Below are positions 23,395 through 31,058 of a DNA stretch of 51,015 nt, piece after piece (the first letter of the stretch is position 1; each line of letters starts with the position of its first letter). Source of the stretch: an uncultured Oscillibacter sp. (GTDB taxonomy: Bacteria; Bacillota; Clostridia; Oscillospirales; Oscillospiraceae); assembly GCA_900544615.1 (NCBI GenBank), contig UQVS01000019.1, forward strand, positions 1 to 51,015. Reading direction: 5' to 3'. Both the position numbers and the translations under genes were made by a program. The notes beneath the pieces are model-generated. The model was given only the letters and a program-made list of their open reading frames with translations, had not been told where the DNA came from and did no database searches.

Positions 23395-25176
23395 TTATTC
23401 GGCGGGTTCTGCGGGAGAAGCCCCCGGCATTTCCGGCGGCAATGCGTAGCGGCTGAGATTGTTCTGAAGCCGGGCGGCAAATTCGCCGTTCTTTTTCATA
23501 TCGTGCAGGTAGGCGTGGGAGGCCATCTGGCTGTCCTGTTCCTCAATGACGCTGACTGCAATGTTGGAGCAGTGGTCGCCGATGCGCTCAAAGTTGTTCA
23601 GCAGATCGTTGAGTACAAAGCCCAGCTGGATAGTGCATTGTCCGTTTTGCAGGCGGTGGATATGGCGGTTGCGGACTTCCTCCGTCAGACAGTCCATGGT
23701 TTCCTCCAAAGGCTCCACCAGCTGCGCGGCAACGGGGTCGTCCTTGCGGAAGCAGTCCAGTGCGGCGGTCATCAGATCCCGCAGCAGCCGGGTCAGAACC
23801 TCCACTTCCTTCTGAGCGGTGGGGGAGAAGCGGAGCTGCTTGTCGCGAAGCTCCTTGGCGGACTCCTGAAGATTCAGCACATGGTCGCCGATGCGCTCGA
23901 AGTCGCCGATGGCGTGAAGCAGGCGGGAGATGGTGTGCATATCGTCGGCAGAGGTGCCGTGCTGGGAGATCTGAACCAGATAGCTGCCCAGATGATCCTC
24001 ATAGATATCCAGCTTGTCCTCATTGGACAGGATCTCCTCCTCGCGGGCATCCGTGTACTGGAGGAACTGGGTAAGCACCAGATCCATGCTTGTCTGCGCC
24101 AGAGCGCCCATCTGGTTGACCATGCTGGCACATTCACTGGCGGCCACGCCGGGCGTCCGCAGCAGCCGGGGATCCAGAAAGGCGAAGTCGGAGGGCTTGT
24201 CCTCCGTGGAGATCGCCTTCTTGGCCAGCCATTCCAGCTGGCGTGTGAAGGGCAGGAGGAGGATCGTCGTGCAGACGTTGAAAATGGTGTGGCAGAGGGC
24301 GATCCCCACGGCGTTGACGGAATTCGACAGGAAGGGAAAACCGAAGAGCGCGTTGCCGCCGCACAGAATAATGAGTCCCACCGTTGTGCCGATGAGATTA
24401 AAGGAGATATGGATCACGGACACCCGCTTGGCGTTGCGGCTGACGCCGATGGAGGAGATCAGGGCCGTGACGCAGGTGCCGATGTTCTGCCCCATGATGA
24501 TGGGAATGGCCATGCCGTAGGTGACGGAGCCGGTCATGGCCAGCGCCTGCAAGATACCAACGGAAGCGGCGGAGGACTGGATGATGCCGGTGAAAGCCGC
24601 ACCTACCAGCACGCCCAGCAGGGGATTGGTGAAAGCGGTCATAAGGTCAGTGAATTCCGGCATATCCGCCAACGGGGCCACGGCACCGCTCATCAGCTCC
24701 ATGCCGTACATGAGGATGGAAAAGCCCATCATCACCCGGCCTACGTCCCGGCGGCGCTGCTTTTTGGAACCCATGATCAGCAGGATGCCCGCCAGAGCCA
24801 GCAGGGGGGAGAAGTTCTTGGGCTTCAGGAAATTGACAAAAAAGCTTTCGCTCTCAATGCCGGTGAGGGACAGCAGCCATGCCGTCAGGGTGGTGCCGAT
24901 GTTGGAGCCCATGATGACACCGATGGTCTGTCCCAGCTCCATCACGCCGGAGTTTACCAGACCCACCAGCATGACCGTCATGGCGGAGGAGGACTGGATG
25001 GCAATGGTGATCCCTGCGCCCAGCAGCAGACTTTTGATGGGGGTGGAGGTCATGCGCTTGAGGAGGCGCTCCAACCGTCCGCCGGCCATTTTTTCCAGAC
25101 TCTTGGACATGACGTACATTCCGTAGAGGAAAAAGGCCAGTCCGCCGCAGAGGGTGAAGAGCGAGAAGATGTTCAT
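23395..25176 (-). CDS. Na+/phosphate cotransporter with PhoU-like domain
   Basis: The 593-residue protein has two inverted NptA/PNaS repeats, each with the QSSSA-type motif (AIQSSSAMTVMLVG and GIIQSSAASVGILQA), about eight to nine membrane spans, and from about residue 350 a helical PhoU-like domain with two ERIGDH motifs. It imports phosphate with sodium; the PhoU part may set activity. The ATG at 25176 gives the usual MNIFSLFTLCGGLAFFLYGM start, though the binding site is weak (AAAGGA). It is single-gene and has its own terminator. Confidence 0.92.
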   Translation of the reverse strand: MNIFSLFTLCGGLAFFLYGMYVMSKSLEKMAGGRLERLLKRMTSTPIKSLLLGAGITIAIQSSSAMTVMLVGLVNSGVMELGQTIGVIMGSNIGTTLTAWLLSLTGIESESFFVNFLKPKNFSPLLALAGILLIMGSKKQRRRDVGRVMMGFSILMYGMELMSGAVAPLADMPEFTDLMTAFTNPLLGVLVGAAFTGIIQSSAASVGILQALAMTGSVTYGMAIPIIMGQNIGTCVTALISSIGVSRNAKRVSVIHISFNLIGTTVGLIILCGGNALFGFPFLSNSVNAVGIALCHTIFNVCTTILLLPFTRQLEWLAKKAISTEDKPSDFAFLDPRLLRTPGVAASECASMVNQMGALAQTSMDLVLTQFLQYTDAREEEILSNEDKLDIYEDHLGSYLVQISQHGTSADDMHTISRLLHAIGDFERIGDHVLNLQESAKELRDKQLRFSPTAQKEVEVLTRLLRDLMTAALDCFRKDDPVAAQLVEPLEETMDCLTEEVRNRHIHRLQNGQCTIQLGFVLNDLLNNFERIGDHCSNIAVSVIEEQDSQMASHAYLHDMKKNGEFAARLQNNLSRYALPPEMPGASPAEPAE

Positions 25177-25536
25177 AGACCGGGGTCCTTTCTGCCCACA
25201 GCTTCGGTGGGCGGGCATATTTGAACCGTATCCCCGCAACAAGGGGGGATGCTTTAGATTATGACGTACCGAATTTAATTATAAACAGGAGTACGCAAAA
25301 AAGCCTATTGGCATTGCGGACAAAAAAACAGAAAAAACGGGCGGGAAACCGTACTGTTTACGCAAACTGAAAGGGCGGCTTGTCGAAATCAGGCCGCAGA
25401 AAGCGGAAAAGCGGAAAAGCGCAGCGGCCGCTCCAACGGCAGCTGGCGCCGGGACGATCCATCTGCGTATGTTCAAACAGGCGGGAGAATAGAACAAGCG
25501 CACGGGATCATTCCCGTGCGCTTGCAGTTCAGATAT
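25177..25536. other. Intergenic stretch between the Na+/phosphate symporter and the feo block
   Basis: This 360-base gap holds short hairpins near the symporter start (GCCCAC/GTGGGC around 25193-25214 and ATCCCC/GGGGAT around 25232-25252) that may lie in its leader, and the feo terminator at 25496-25523. I see no credible gene and no Pho-box repeats. Confidence 0.6.
25496..25523 (-). terminator. Terminator of the feo operon
   Basis: AAGCGCACGGGA and TCCCGTGCGCTT form a perfect 12-bp stem with a TCAT loop, 13 bases after the stop of the Cys-rich gene. The following minus-strand bases (GTTCTATTCT) are only moderately T-rich. Confidence 0.75.
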
Positions 25537-25725
25537 TCACTGTCCGTTGTGACACTTGCCGCCGCAGGCGGAGCAGCCGGCACAGGCACCTCCGCAGCTG
25601 CCGCCGCAGGTGTGCTTTCCCTGCTTCTTCTGATTGATGAGATAGCGGATAATGGAGATGACAATGGCCAATAAAACAAGGGAGATAAGAATGGTGGAAA
25701 GATTGGAAGACAGCCAGTTCAGCAT
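25537..25725 (-). CDS. FeoB-associated Cys-rich membrane protein
   Basis: The 62-residue protein has one membrane segment (about residues 9-27) followed by a basic patch and a cysteine/glycine tail with six Cys and two His (HTCGGSCGGACAGCSACGGKCH). It matches the FeoB-associated Cys-rich family found next to feoB in Firmicutes, thought to help FeoB as FeoC does or to ferry iron; the role is unproven. GGAGTG precedes the ATG. It follows feoB by 42 bases. Confidence 0.9.
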   Translation of the reverse strand: MLNWLSSNLSTILISLVLLAIVISIIRYLINQKKQGKHTCGGSCGGACAGCSACGGKCHNGQ

Positions 25726-25767
25726 GGAAAATCACTCCTTTGACAATGAAATCGGCTGATGGATAGC

Positions 25768-28257
25768 TCAGACCCTGGTAGAAAGCTTGGTGGCTTCCTT
25801 GTAAGGACGGAACAGCATATAGATGATCAGCGCCAGCGCAGCAATACCGGCAATCAGGCCGAGAACATTGAGGTTGCCGGTGAAGGCGTTGCCGAACTGC
25901 TCCACCATCAGGGCGCAGAGGTAAGCGAAGCCGCACTGATAGCCGATGGCGAACCAGGTCCACTTGGCGTTGTTCATTTCCCGCTTGATGGCGCCGATGG
26001 CTGCGAAGCAGGGAGCGCACAGCAGGTTGAACACCAGGAAGGAATAGCCGCTGACCGCGGTAAAGGCCGCGCCCAGATTCTGATACACGGTGCCGTCGCC
26101 GCCGCCGTACAGAATACCCAGCGTGCCGACGATATTTTCCTTGGCCACAAGGCCGGTGATGGAAGCCACAGCGGCCTGCCAGTTGCCCCAGCCGAGAGGC
26201 GCGAAGATCCAGGCCACCAGACCGCCGATCTTGGCCAGAATGGAGTAATCGATCTGATCCTCAGAGAGCATCTGGAAAGCGCCGTCAACCCAGCCAAAGT
26301 AGGTGGTGAACCAGACAACGATGGTGGAGAGCAGAATGATGGTGCCGGCCTTCTTGATGAAGGACCAGCCGCGCTCCCACATGGAGCGGAGCACGTTCAG
26401 CAGAGTGGGCCAGTGATAGGCGGGCAGCTCCATAACGAAGGGAGCGGGATCGCCGGAGAACATCTTGGTTTTCTTCAGCATGATGCCGGAGATGATGATA
26501 GCGGCCATACCCACGAAGTAGGCGGAGGTAGCCACCCATGCAGCGCCGCCGAAGATGGCACCGGCCACCATGGAGATGAAGGGTACCTTGGCACCGCAGG
26601 GGATGAAAGTGGTGGTCATAATGGTCATACGGCGATCCCGTTCGTTTTCAATGGTACGGGAGGCCATGATGCCGGGGACGCCGCAGCCGGTGCCGATGAG
26701 CATGGGAATGAAGGATTTGCCGGACAGGCCGAACTTACGGAAGATACGGTCCAGAACGAAGGCGATACGGGCCATGTAGCCGCAGGCCTCCAGGAAGGCC
26801 AGCATCAGGAACAGCACCAGCATCTGAGGCACGAAGCCCAGAACCGCGCCGACACCGGCCACAATGCCGTCCAGAATCAGGCCGTTGAGCCAGTCGGCAG
26901 CGCCGGCGGCTTCCAGACCGTTGCCGATCAGCACGGGGATGCCGGGGACCCACACGCCGTAATCAGCGGGATCAGGCTCGTCAAAGCCGTTCTCCTCAAA
27001 ATAGCTGACAGCGTCCACATAGGTCATTGCCACGGTGGCGTCCTCATCGGCATCGGCGGGAATGACGTCATAGTAGGCGGTCATTTCGTTGATTGCCAGC
27101 GTTTCCTCGTCCTCTACATCCACGGAAGCGGTTTCCTCAGAGGGCTGGAACGCCTTCAGCTCAGCCATGGCCGCATCCGCGTCGAAGTCCTCAGCGCCGG
27201 TGTCAATGCCGGTGAACGCGTTGATGGCCTCGGAAGCGGCGGTGTAGTTATCGGAGACCTCGGTATACTCGGCAGTACCGATGCCCAGCAGGTGCCAGCC
27301 GTCGCCGAAGAGGCCGTCATTGGCCCAGTCGGTGGCGGGTGCGCCGACGCCTACCATGGCCACCCAGTACACCAGATACATGACCAGAGCGAAGATGGGC
27401 AGGCCCAGCCAGCGGTTGGTCACGATCCGGTCGATCTTATCGGATGCGGACAGCTGCCCCTGACTCTTTTTCTTGTAGCAGCCCTTGATGATCTCGGCGA
27501 TGTACACATAGCGCTCGTTGGTGATGATGCTCTCGGCGTCGTCGTCCAGCTCCTTCTCGGCGGCCTGGATGTCCGCGTCGATGTGGGTCATGACGTCAGC
27601 GGGGATGCTGAGCTTTTCCAGTACCTTGTCGTCCCGCTCGAAGATCTTGATGGCGTACCAGCGCTGCTGCTCTTCGGGCATGTTGTTGACGGCGGCCTCT
27701 TCAATGTGGGCAATGGCGTGCTCCACAGGGCCGGAGAAGGTGTGCATGGGGACGGTCTTGGTACCCTCGGCAGCCTTCACGGCGGCTTCGGCAGCTTCCA
27801 TAACGCCGTCGCCCTTCAGCGCGGAGATCTCGATGATCCGCACGCCCAGCTCGCGGGACAGCTCCGCCACGTTGATCTGGTCGCCGTTCTTGCGGACCAC
27901 GTCCATCATGTTGATGGCGATGACCACGGGGATGCCCAGCTCGGTCAACTGGGTGGTGAGGTACAGGTTGCGCTCCAGATTGGTGCCGTCGATGATGTTC
28001 AGGATGGCGTCAGGCCGCTCGCCGATCAGGTAATTACGGGCCACGACTTCTTCCAGCGTGTAGGGAGACAGGGAGTAGATGCCCGGCAGGTCCATGATGA
28101 TGACGTTGTCGTGCTTCTTCAGCTTGCCTTCCTTCTTCTCCACGGTGACGCCGGGCCAGTTGCCCACGAACTGGTTGGAACCGGTCAGGGCGTTGAACAG
28201 GGTCGTCTTACCGCAGTTGGGGTTGCCCGCCAGGGCAATCTTGATCTGCTTTTCCAT
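25768..28257 (-). CDS. feoB: Ferrous iron transporter FeoB
   Basis: The 829-residue protein starts with a G domain (G1 GNPNCGKTT at 11-19, G3 DLPG at 56-59, G4 NMMD at 116-119), a helical GDI-like domain, then the membrane part with two Gate repeats including the CGVPGIM and PCGAKVPF cysteines. A hydrophilic, acidic insertion of about 115 residues (roughly 322-440) lies after the first membrane span, on the outer side. The ATG at 28257 has an AAGGAG site 7 bases upstream. It imports Fe2+ and is part of feoA-feoA-feoB-Cys-rich. Confidence 0.95.
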   Translation of the reverse strand: MEKQIKIALAGNPNCGKTTLFNALTGSNQFVGNWPGVTVEKKEGKLKKHDNVIIMDLPGIYSLSPYTLEEVVARNYLIGERPDAILNIIDGTNLERNLYLTTQLTELGIPVVIAINMMDVVRKNGDQINVAELSRELGVRIIEISALKGDGVMEAAEAAVKAAEGTKTVPMHTFSGPVEHAIAHIEEAAVNNMPEEQQRWYAIKIFERDDKVLEKLSIPADVMTHIDADIQAAEKELDDDAESIITNERYVYIAEIIKGCYKKKSQGQLSASDKIDRIVTNRWLGLPIFALVMYLVYWVAMVGVGAPATDWANDGLFGDGWHLLGIGTAEYTEVSDNYTAASEAINAFTGIDTGAEDFDADAAMAELKAFQPSEETASVDVEDEETLAINEMTAYYDVIPADADEDATVAMTYVDAVSYFEENGFDEPDPADYGVWVPGIPVLIGNGLEAAGAADWLNGLILDGIVAGVGAVLGFVPQMLVLFLMLAFLEACGYMARIAFVLDRIFRKFGLSGKSFIPMLIGTGCGVPGIMASRTIENERDRRMTIMTTTFIPCGAKVPFISMVAGAIFGGAAWVATSAYFVGMAAIIISGIMLKKTKMFSGDPAPFVMELPAYHWPTLLNVLRSMWERGWSFIKKAGTIILLSTIVVWFTTYFGWVDGAFQMLSEDQIDYSILAKIGGLVAWIFAPLGWGNWQAAVASITGLVAKENIVGTLGILYGGGDGTVYQNLGAAFTAVSGYSFLVFNLLCAPCFAAIGAIKREMNNAKWTWFAIGYQCGFAYLCALMVEQFGNAFTGNLNVLGLIAGIAALALIIYMLFRPYKEATKLSTRV

Positions 28258-28335
28258 ATCGTTGCTCCTTATGGGTTCGAGTACTCGAACCAAACTTTAT
28301 AATGTACTTGCTTTTCTTCGGCCGGTCTGTCCGGC

Positions 28336-28557
28336 TTACTCGACTTCGATCATTTCGGTATCGGCTTTCCGCAGGCTCAACTCGTAGCCACGGACGGTGA
28401 CTTCCATGGGATCGCCCAAAGGAGCGACCTTACGAACGTAGATTTCCACGCCCTTGGTGATACCCATATCCATGATCCGCCGCTTGATGGGGCCTTCCCC
28501 ATGGAGCTTGACGACCTTCACGGTCTGGCCGATGCTGACATCGCGCAGAGTTTTCAT
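28336..28557 (-). CDS. feoA: FeoA family protein (second)
   Basis: The 73-residue SH3-like FeoA protein reads KVVKLHGEGPIKRRIMDMGITKGVEIYVRKVAPLGDPMEVTVRGYELSLRK, the classic FeoA pattern. It probably docks on the FeoB G domain. It lies 78 bases upstream of feoB and 31 bases after the other feoA. Confidence 0.95.
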   Translation of the reverse strand: MKTLRDVSIGQTVKVVKLHGEGPIKRRIMDMGITKGVEIYVRKVAPLGDPMEVTVRGYELSLRKADTEMIEVE

Positions 28558-28588
28558 GCTTGTTTCCTCCCTTTATCTGAAATTGATA

Positions 28589-28801
28589 TTAGATCATAAT
28601 TTTGCGGGCCATTTCTTCGCTGATGGCCACGCGGGATTCCTTCACCTTGACGATGATGTTCCCGCCCAGAGAAGATACCACAGTCACAGCGCCACCGGCA
28701 ACAAAACCCAGATCCTCCAGATGCTTCCGGACTTCCGGGTTGCCGCTGACCTTGCGGACGATGCTCTCTTCTCCGACATTTGCCAACGTAAGCGGCATCA
28801 T
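28589..28801 (-). CDS. feoA: FeoA family protein (first)
   Basis: This 70-residue FeoA-like protein (MPLTLANVGEESIVRKVSGNPEVRKHLEDLGFVAGGAVTVVSSLGGNIIVKVKESRVAISEEMARKI) differs from the second one and is closer to the short clostridial FeoA type. Two FeoA proteins with one FeoB are usual in Clostridia. GGAGGG precedes the ATG. It is the first gene of the operon and faces the iron regulator. Confidence 0.93.
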   Translation of the reverse strand: MMPLTLANVGEESIVRKVSGNPEVRKHLEDLGFVAGGAVTVVSSLGGNIIVKVKESRVAISEEMARKIMI

Positions 28802-28819
28802 AACAATCCCTCCGTATCT

Positions 28820-28839
28820 GTTAGTTAAATTGAACTAAC
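28820..28839. promoter_or_regulatory. DtxR-type operator 1, next to feoA
   Basis: GTTAGTTAAATTGAACTAAC is a 20-bp palindrome with a single mismatched pair. It lies 19 bases upstream of the first feoA ATG, between the gene and the likely promoter. TTAG..CTAA half-sites are typical of DtxR/IdeR-family operators, and a gene for such a regulator is divergent. Confidence 0.7.
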
Positions 28840-28898
28840 CATATTGGAAAAAGAATGGTGGAGCGTCCTGACCTTGCGGATGTAAAAGTTAAGCTGCT

Positions 28899-28928
28899 CT
28901 AACCACTGGTTAGTTTAACATCTCTAAC
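28899..28928. promoter_or_regulatory. DtxR-type operator 2, upper site
   Basis: CTAACCA-C-TGGTTAG (28899-28913) is a perfect 7-bp inverted repeat. Overlapping it, 28909-28928 (GTTAGTTTAAC...CTAAC) matches the outer half-sites of operator 1 over 14 of 20 positions. Together they make a second binding region about 70 bases upstream of the first, between feoA and the regulator gene. Confidence 0.6.
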
Positions 28929-28987
28929 ATTCTGTGTCAACTCCTTTTCTGGAAAAATATTGTCGAAAAATCCTTGAGGGGTACGCC

Positions 28988-29016
28988 TTGCATTTGTGCG
29001 AAAAATATGGTAATCT
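28988..29016 (+). promoter_or_regulatory. Promoter of the DtxR-family regulator
   Basis: TTGCAT (28988-28993) and TAATCT (29011-29016) are 17 bases apart. The start would lie about 30 bases ahead of the GTG at 29050. The operators lie upstream of this promoter. Confidence 0.6.
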
Positions 29017-29049
29017 AAACCTTATCATAAGAACAAGGCGGTGAAGATC

Positions 29050-29442
29050 GTGCAGATCCTGAAAGCATCCGAGGATTATCTGGAGACCATGCTGATGATG
29101 CAGACGAAGCATGGCTATGTGCGCTCTGTGGATGTGGCGGAGCATCTTGGGGTGACGAAACCCAGCGTGACGTATGCCACAAAGCGGCTGCGTGAGAACG
29201 GCTATATTGAGATGGATAAGGACGGTCTCATCACTCTGACGGACAGCGGTATGCAGATTGCGGCGAAAATGCTGCAGCGGCACCACACGCTTACCAATTT
29301 TCTGGTGGATCTGGGCGTAGACCCGGAAACAGCGGAGGAAGACGCCTGCAAAATGGAGCATGACATCAGCGACCAGACGTTCCGGGCTATTTGCGACCAT
29401 GCCAGAGTCCATTTAGGGACCGGGAAGAAAGCAGACAAGTAA
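29050..29442 (+). CDS. DtxR/MntR-family metal-dependent regulator
   Basis: The 130-residue protein has a winged helix (residues 1-63) and the metal-dimerisation domain, with no SH3 tail, as in MntR. The start is the GTG at 29050: AAGGCGGTGA ahead of it is a near-perfect Shine-Dalgarno, whereas the GTG at 29041 lies inside that site. Metal ligands can be read as D9, E12, H78, C100, E103 and H104. Aspartate at the first position is MntR-like, cysteine at 100 (ACKMEH) is DtxR/IdeR-like. Divergent from feoA-feoA-feoB, it most likely represses them when iron is bound. Confidence 0.9.
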   Translation: MQILKASEDYLETMLMMQTKHGYVRSVDVAEHLGVTKPSVTYATKRLRENGYIEMDKDGLITLTDSGMQIAAKMLQRHHTLTNFLVDLGVDPETAEEDACKMEHDISDQTFRAICDHARVHLGTGKKADK

Positions 29443-29487
29443 GGTACTTGCCGGCAGAGAAACATAGCCGGAAACGGATGCAAAGCA

Positions 29488-29525
29488 AACCGCCCTCTGA
29501 CGCATTGCGTCAGAGGGCGGTTTTT
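29488..29525. terminator. Bidirectional terminator between the regulator and the UxaA-like gene
   Basis: AACCGCCCTCTGACGCA pairs with TGCGTCAGAGGGCGGTT in a long perfect stem followed by TTTTT on the plus side and TTTGCTTTG on the minus side. It ends the regulator transcript and the convergent catabolic operon. Confidence 0.9.
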
Positions 29526-29570
29526 ATGATCTGTCAGGAATGGAACTGCGCTGTTTCGGAAATCCGGGGA

Positions 29571-30734
29571 TCAGACGTAGTTGCAGACGCGGGCAATGGC
29601 CATTTCGGTGAATCCCAGAGATTCGGCCTTGGTCTGCTTGCCGCAGGCAGTCTCAACGACCATGTTCAGCAGGTCGCCGCCCAGCTCCTCCAGCGTTTTG
29701 GTTCCGTAGATGAGGGGAGAGGCGTCGAAGTCGATGTTGTCCTCCATCTTGGCGAAGGTCAGCTTGTTGCCGGTGAGCTTGATGACAGGGGCAATGGGGT
29801 TGCCGGTAGGCGTGCCGCGGCCGCTGGAAAAGACCACCACCTGTGCGCCGCCGGCCACCATGGCCGCCACGGAGGAGGGATCGTTGCCCGGCGTGTCCAT
29901 AATGACCAGACCCTGCTTGCTCTCCACCTGCTTGGCGTAGTCATAGACGGCGTTGATGGGGCTGTGGCCGCCCTTGTGGATGCAGCCCAGAGATTTTTCC
30001 TCCAGCGTGGTGATGCCGCCGGCCTTGTTGCCCGGAGAGGGGTTGCCGTCCCGGACTTCTTCGCCCACCAGCCGCAGAGCGGCTTCGTAGCGATGGACGA
30101 TCTCGAAAATGCGGTCATGCACTTCCGGGGTGGCGGCGCGGCGGGCCAGAATATGCTCGGCACCGATAAATTCCGTGGTCTCAGAGAGAATGGAGGTGCC
30201 GCCTGCGGCTACGATGCGGTCGCTCATCTCGCCGATGACGGGGTTGGCGGCCAGACCGCTGGTAGGATCGGAGCCGCCGCACTCCGTGCCGATGATCAGC
30301 TCGGAAATGGGGAATTCTTCTTTCTGGAGCATGGAGGCTTCCGCCACCATTTCCTTGGCATAGCGGACGCCCATATCCACAGCCTTCAGCGTGCCGCCGA
30401 CCTCCTGAATGATGACCTCCTTGATGGGCTTGTTGGTGCGCTCCTGAATGGCCTTGACCACCAGATCCATCTGGCAGTTTTCACAGCCCAGAGACACCAC
30501 CACAGTGCCGTAAATATTGGGGTTGGCGGCGTAGCCCGCCATTACGTCCATGGTCAGCTGCTGATCGGGTGCCACCTGCGCGCAGCCTTGCTGGTTATGG
30601 AACGTTACCGTCCCTACAACCTGCTGCGAAATAATGCGGGCGGTATCGGAAGCGCAGAGACTGGCAGGCAGAATCAATACCTTGTTCCGAACGCCTACAC
30701 GGCCATCGGGACGCTTATAACCGTAAAAAGTCAT
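29571..30734 (-). CDS. UxaA-family hydro-lyase, large subunit (altronate/sulfolactate lyase type)
   Basis: The 387-residue protein is the C-terminal domain of the UxaA/GarD/SuyB family: FYGYKRPDGRVGVRNKVLILP at the start, SLGCENCQ, GTECGGSDPTSGLAANP, TPGNDPSS and GRGTPTGNPIAPVIK. Members remove water from altronate or galactarate, or sulfite from (2R)-sulfolactate, using an iron-dependent site. The SAF partner is the separate gene 14 bases upstream, the arrangement known for SuyAB and some split altronate dehydratases. The substrate is open. GAGGAGG precedes the ATG. Last gene of the GntR-controlled operon. Confidence 0.85.
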   Translation of the reverse strand: MTFYGYKRPDGRVGVRNKVLILPASLCASDTARIISQQVVGTVTFHNQQGCAQVAPDQQLTMDVMAGYAANPNIYGTVVVSLGCENCQMDLVVKAIQERTNKPIKEVIIQEVGGTLKAVDMGVRYAKEMVAEASMLQKEEFPISELIIGTECGGSDPTSGLAANPVIGEMSDRIVAAGGTSILSETTEFIGAEHILARRAATPEVHDRIFEIVHRYEAALRLVGEEVRDGNPSPGNKAGGITTLEEKSLGCIHKGGHSPINAVYDYAKQVESKQGLVIMDTPGNDPSSVAAMVAGGAQVVVFSSGRGTPTGNPIAPVIKLTGNKLTFAKMEDNIDFDASPLIYGTKTLEELGGDLLNMVVETACGKQTKAESLGFTEMAIARVCNYV

Positions 30735-30747
30735 GCTCAGTTCCTCC

Positions 30748-31038
30748 TCACTCTTTCTCCTCCAGATTTTCCCGGTGTCCTTCCACGTTGTGGACGTGGA
30801 CGTGTTCACCGGCCTTGATATCACGGGAAGCAATGCCGATATGTTCACCGTACTTCACAACAGGCTCACCCTTGGCGATATCGCGGGCAGCCAGCTTGTG
30901 GTAGATGGTGATATCTTCCAGAGCAGTAACGGAAACATCCTTTCCGTTGCGGAGATAGGTCACGCGGTCGCCCTTGGAAACAGGCTCGATAGCGACAACC
31001 ACATTGTCCTTTTCATCAATGATCAATCCGTTTCGCAC
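30748..31038 (-). CDS. SAF-domain small subunit of UxaA-family lyase
   Basis: The 96-residue protein is one SAF domain: YHKLAARDIAKGEPVVKYGEHIGIASRDIKAGEHVHVHN, matching the N-terminal part of altronate dehydratase and SuyA. It is needed by the large subunit encoded just downstream. I place the start at the GTG at 31038, which has GGAGG 8 bases upstream; an earlier GTG in frame would overlap the end of the DUF2088 gene. Confidence 0.85.
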   Translation of the reverse strand: MRNGLIIDEKDNVVVAIEPVSKGDRVTYLRNGKDVSVTALEDITIYHKLAARDIAKGEPVVKYGEHIGIASRDIKAGEHVHVHNVEGHRENLEEKE

Positions 31039-31058
31039 AATGTTTTCCTCCAGTCTTT

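Noticed and set aside
23235..23480. Open frame of 81 codons between the symporter gene and recJ
   Set aside because: It overlaps the end of the symporter gene and its terminator, has no binding site and an unremarkable composition.
25759..28302. An 847-codon open frame on the plus strand opposite feoB
   Set aside because: A shadow of feoB codon usage; the product is histidine/glycine/aspartate-rich with no recognisable domain, while feoB on the minus strand is complete.
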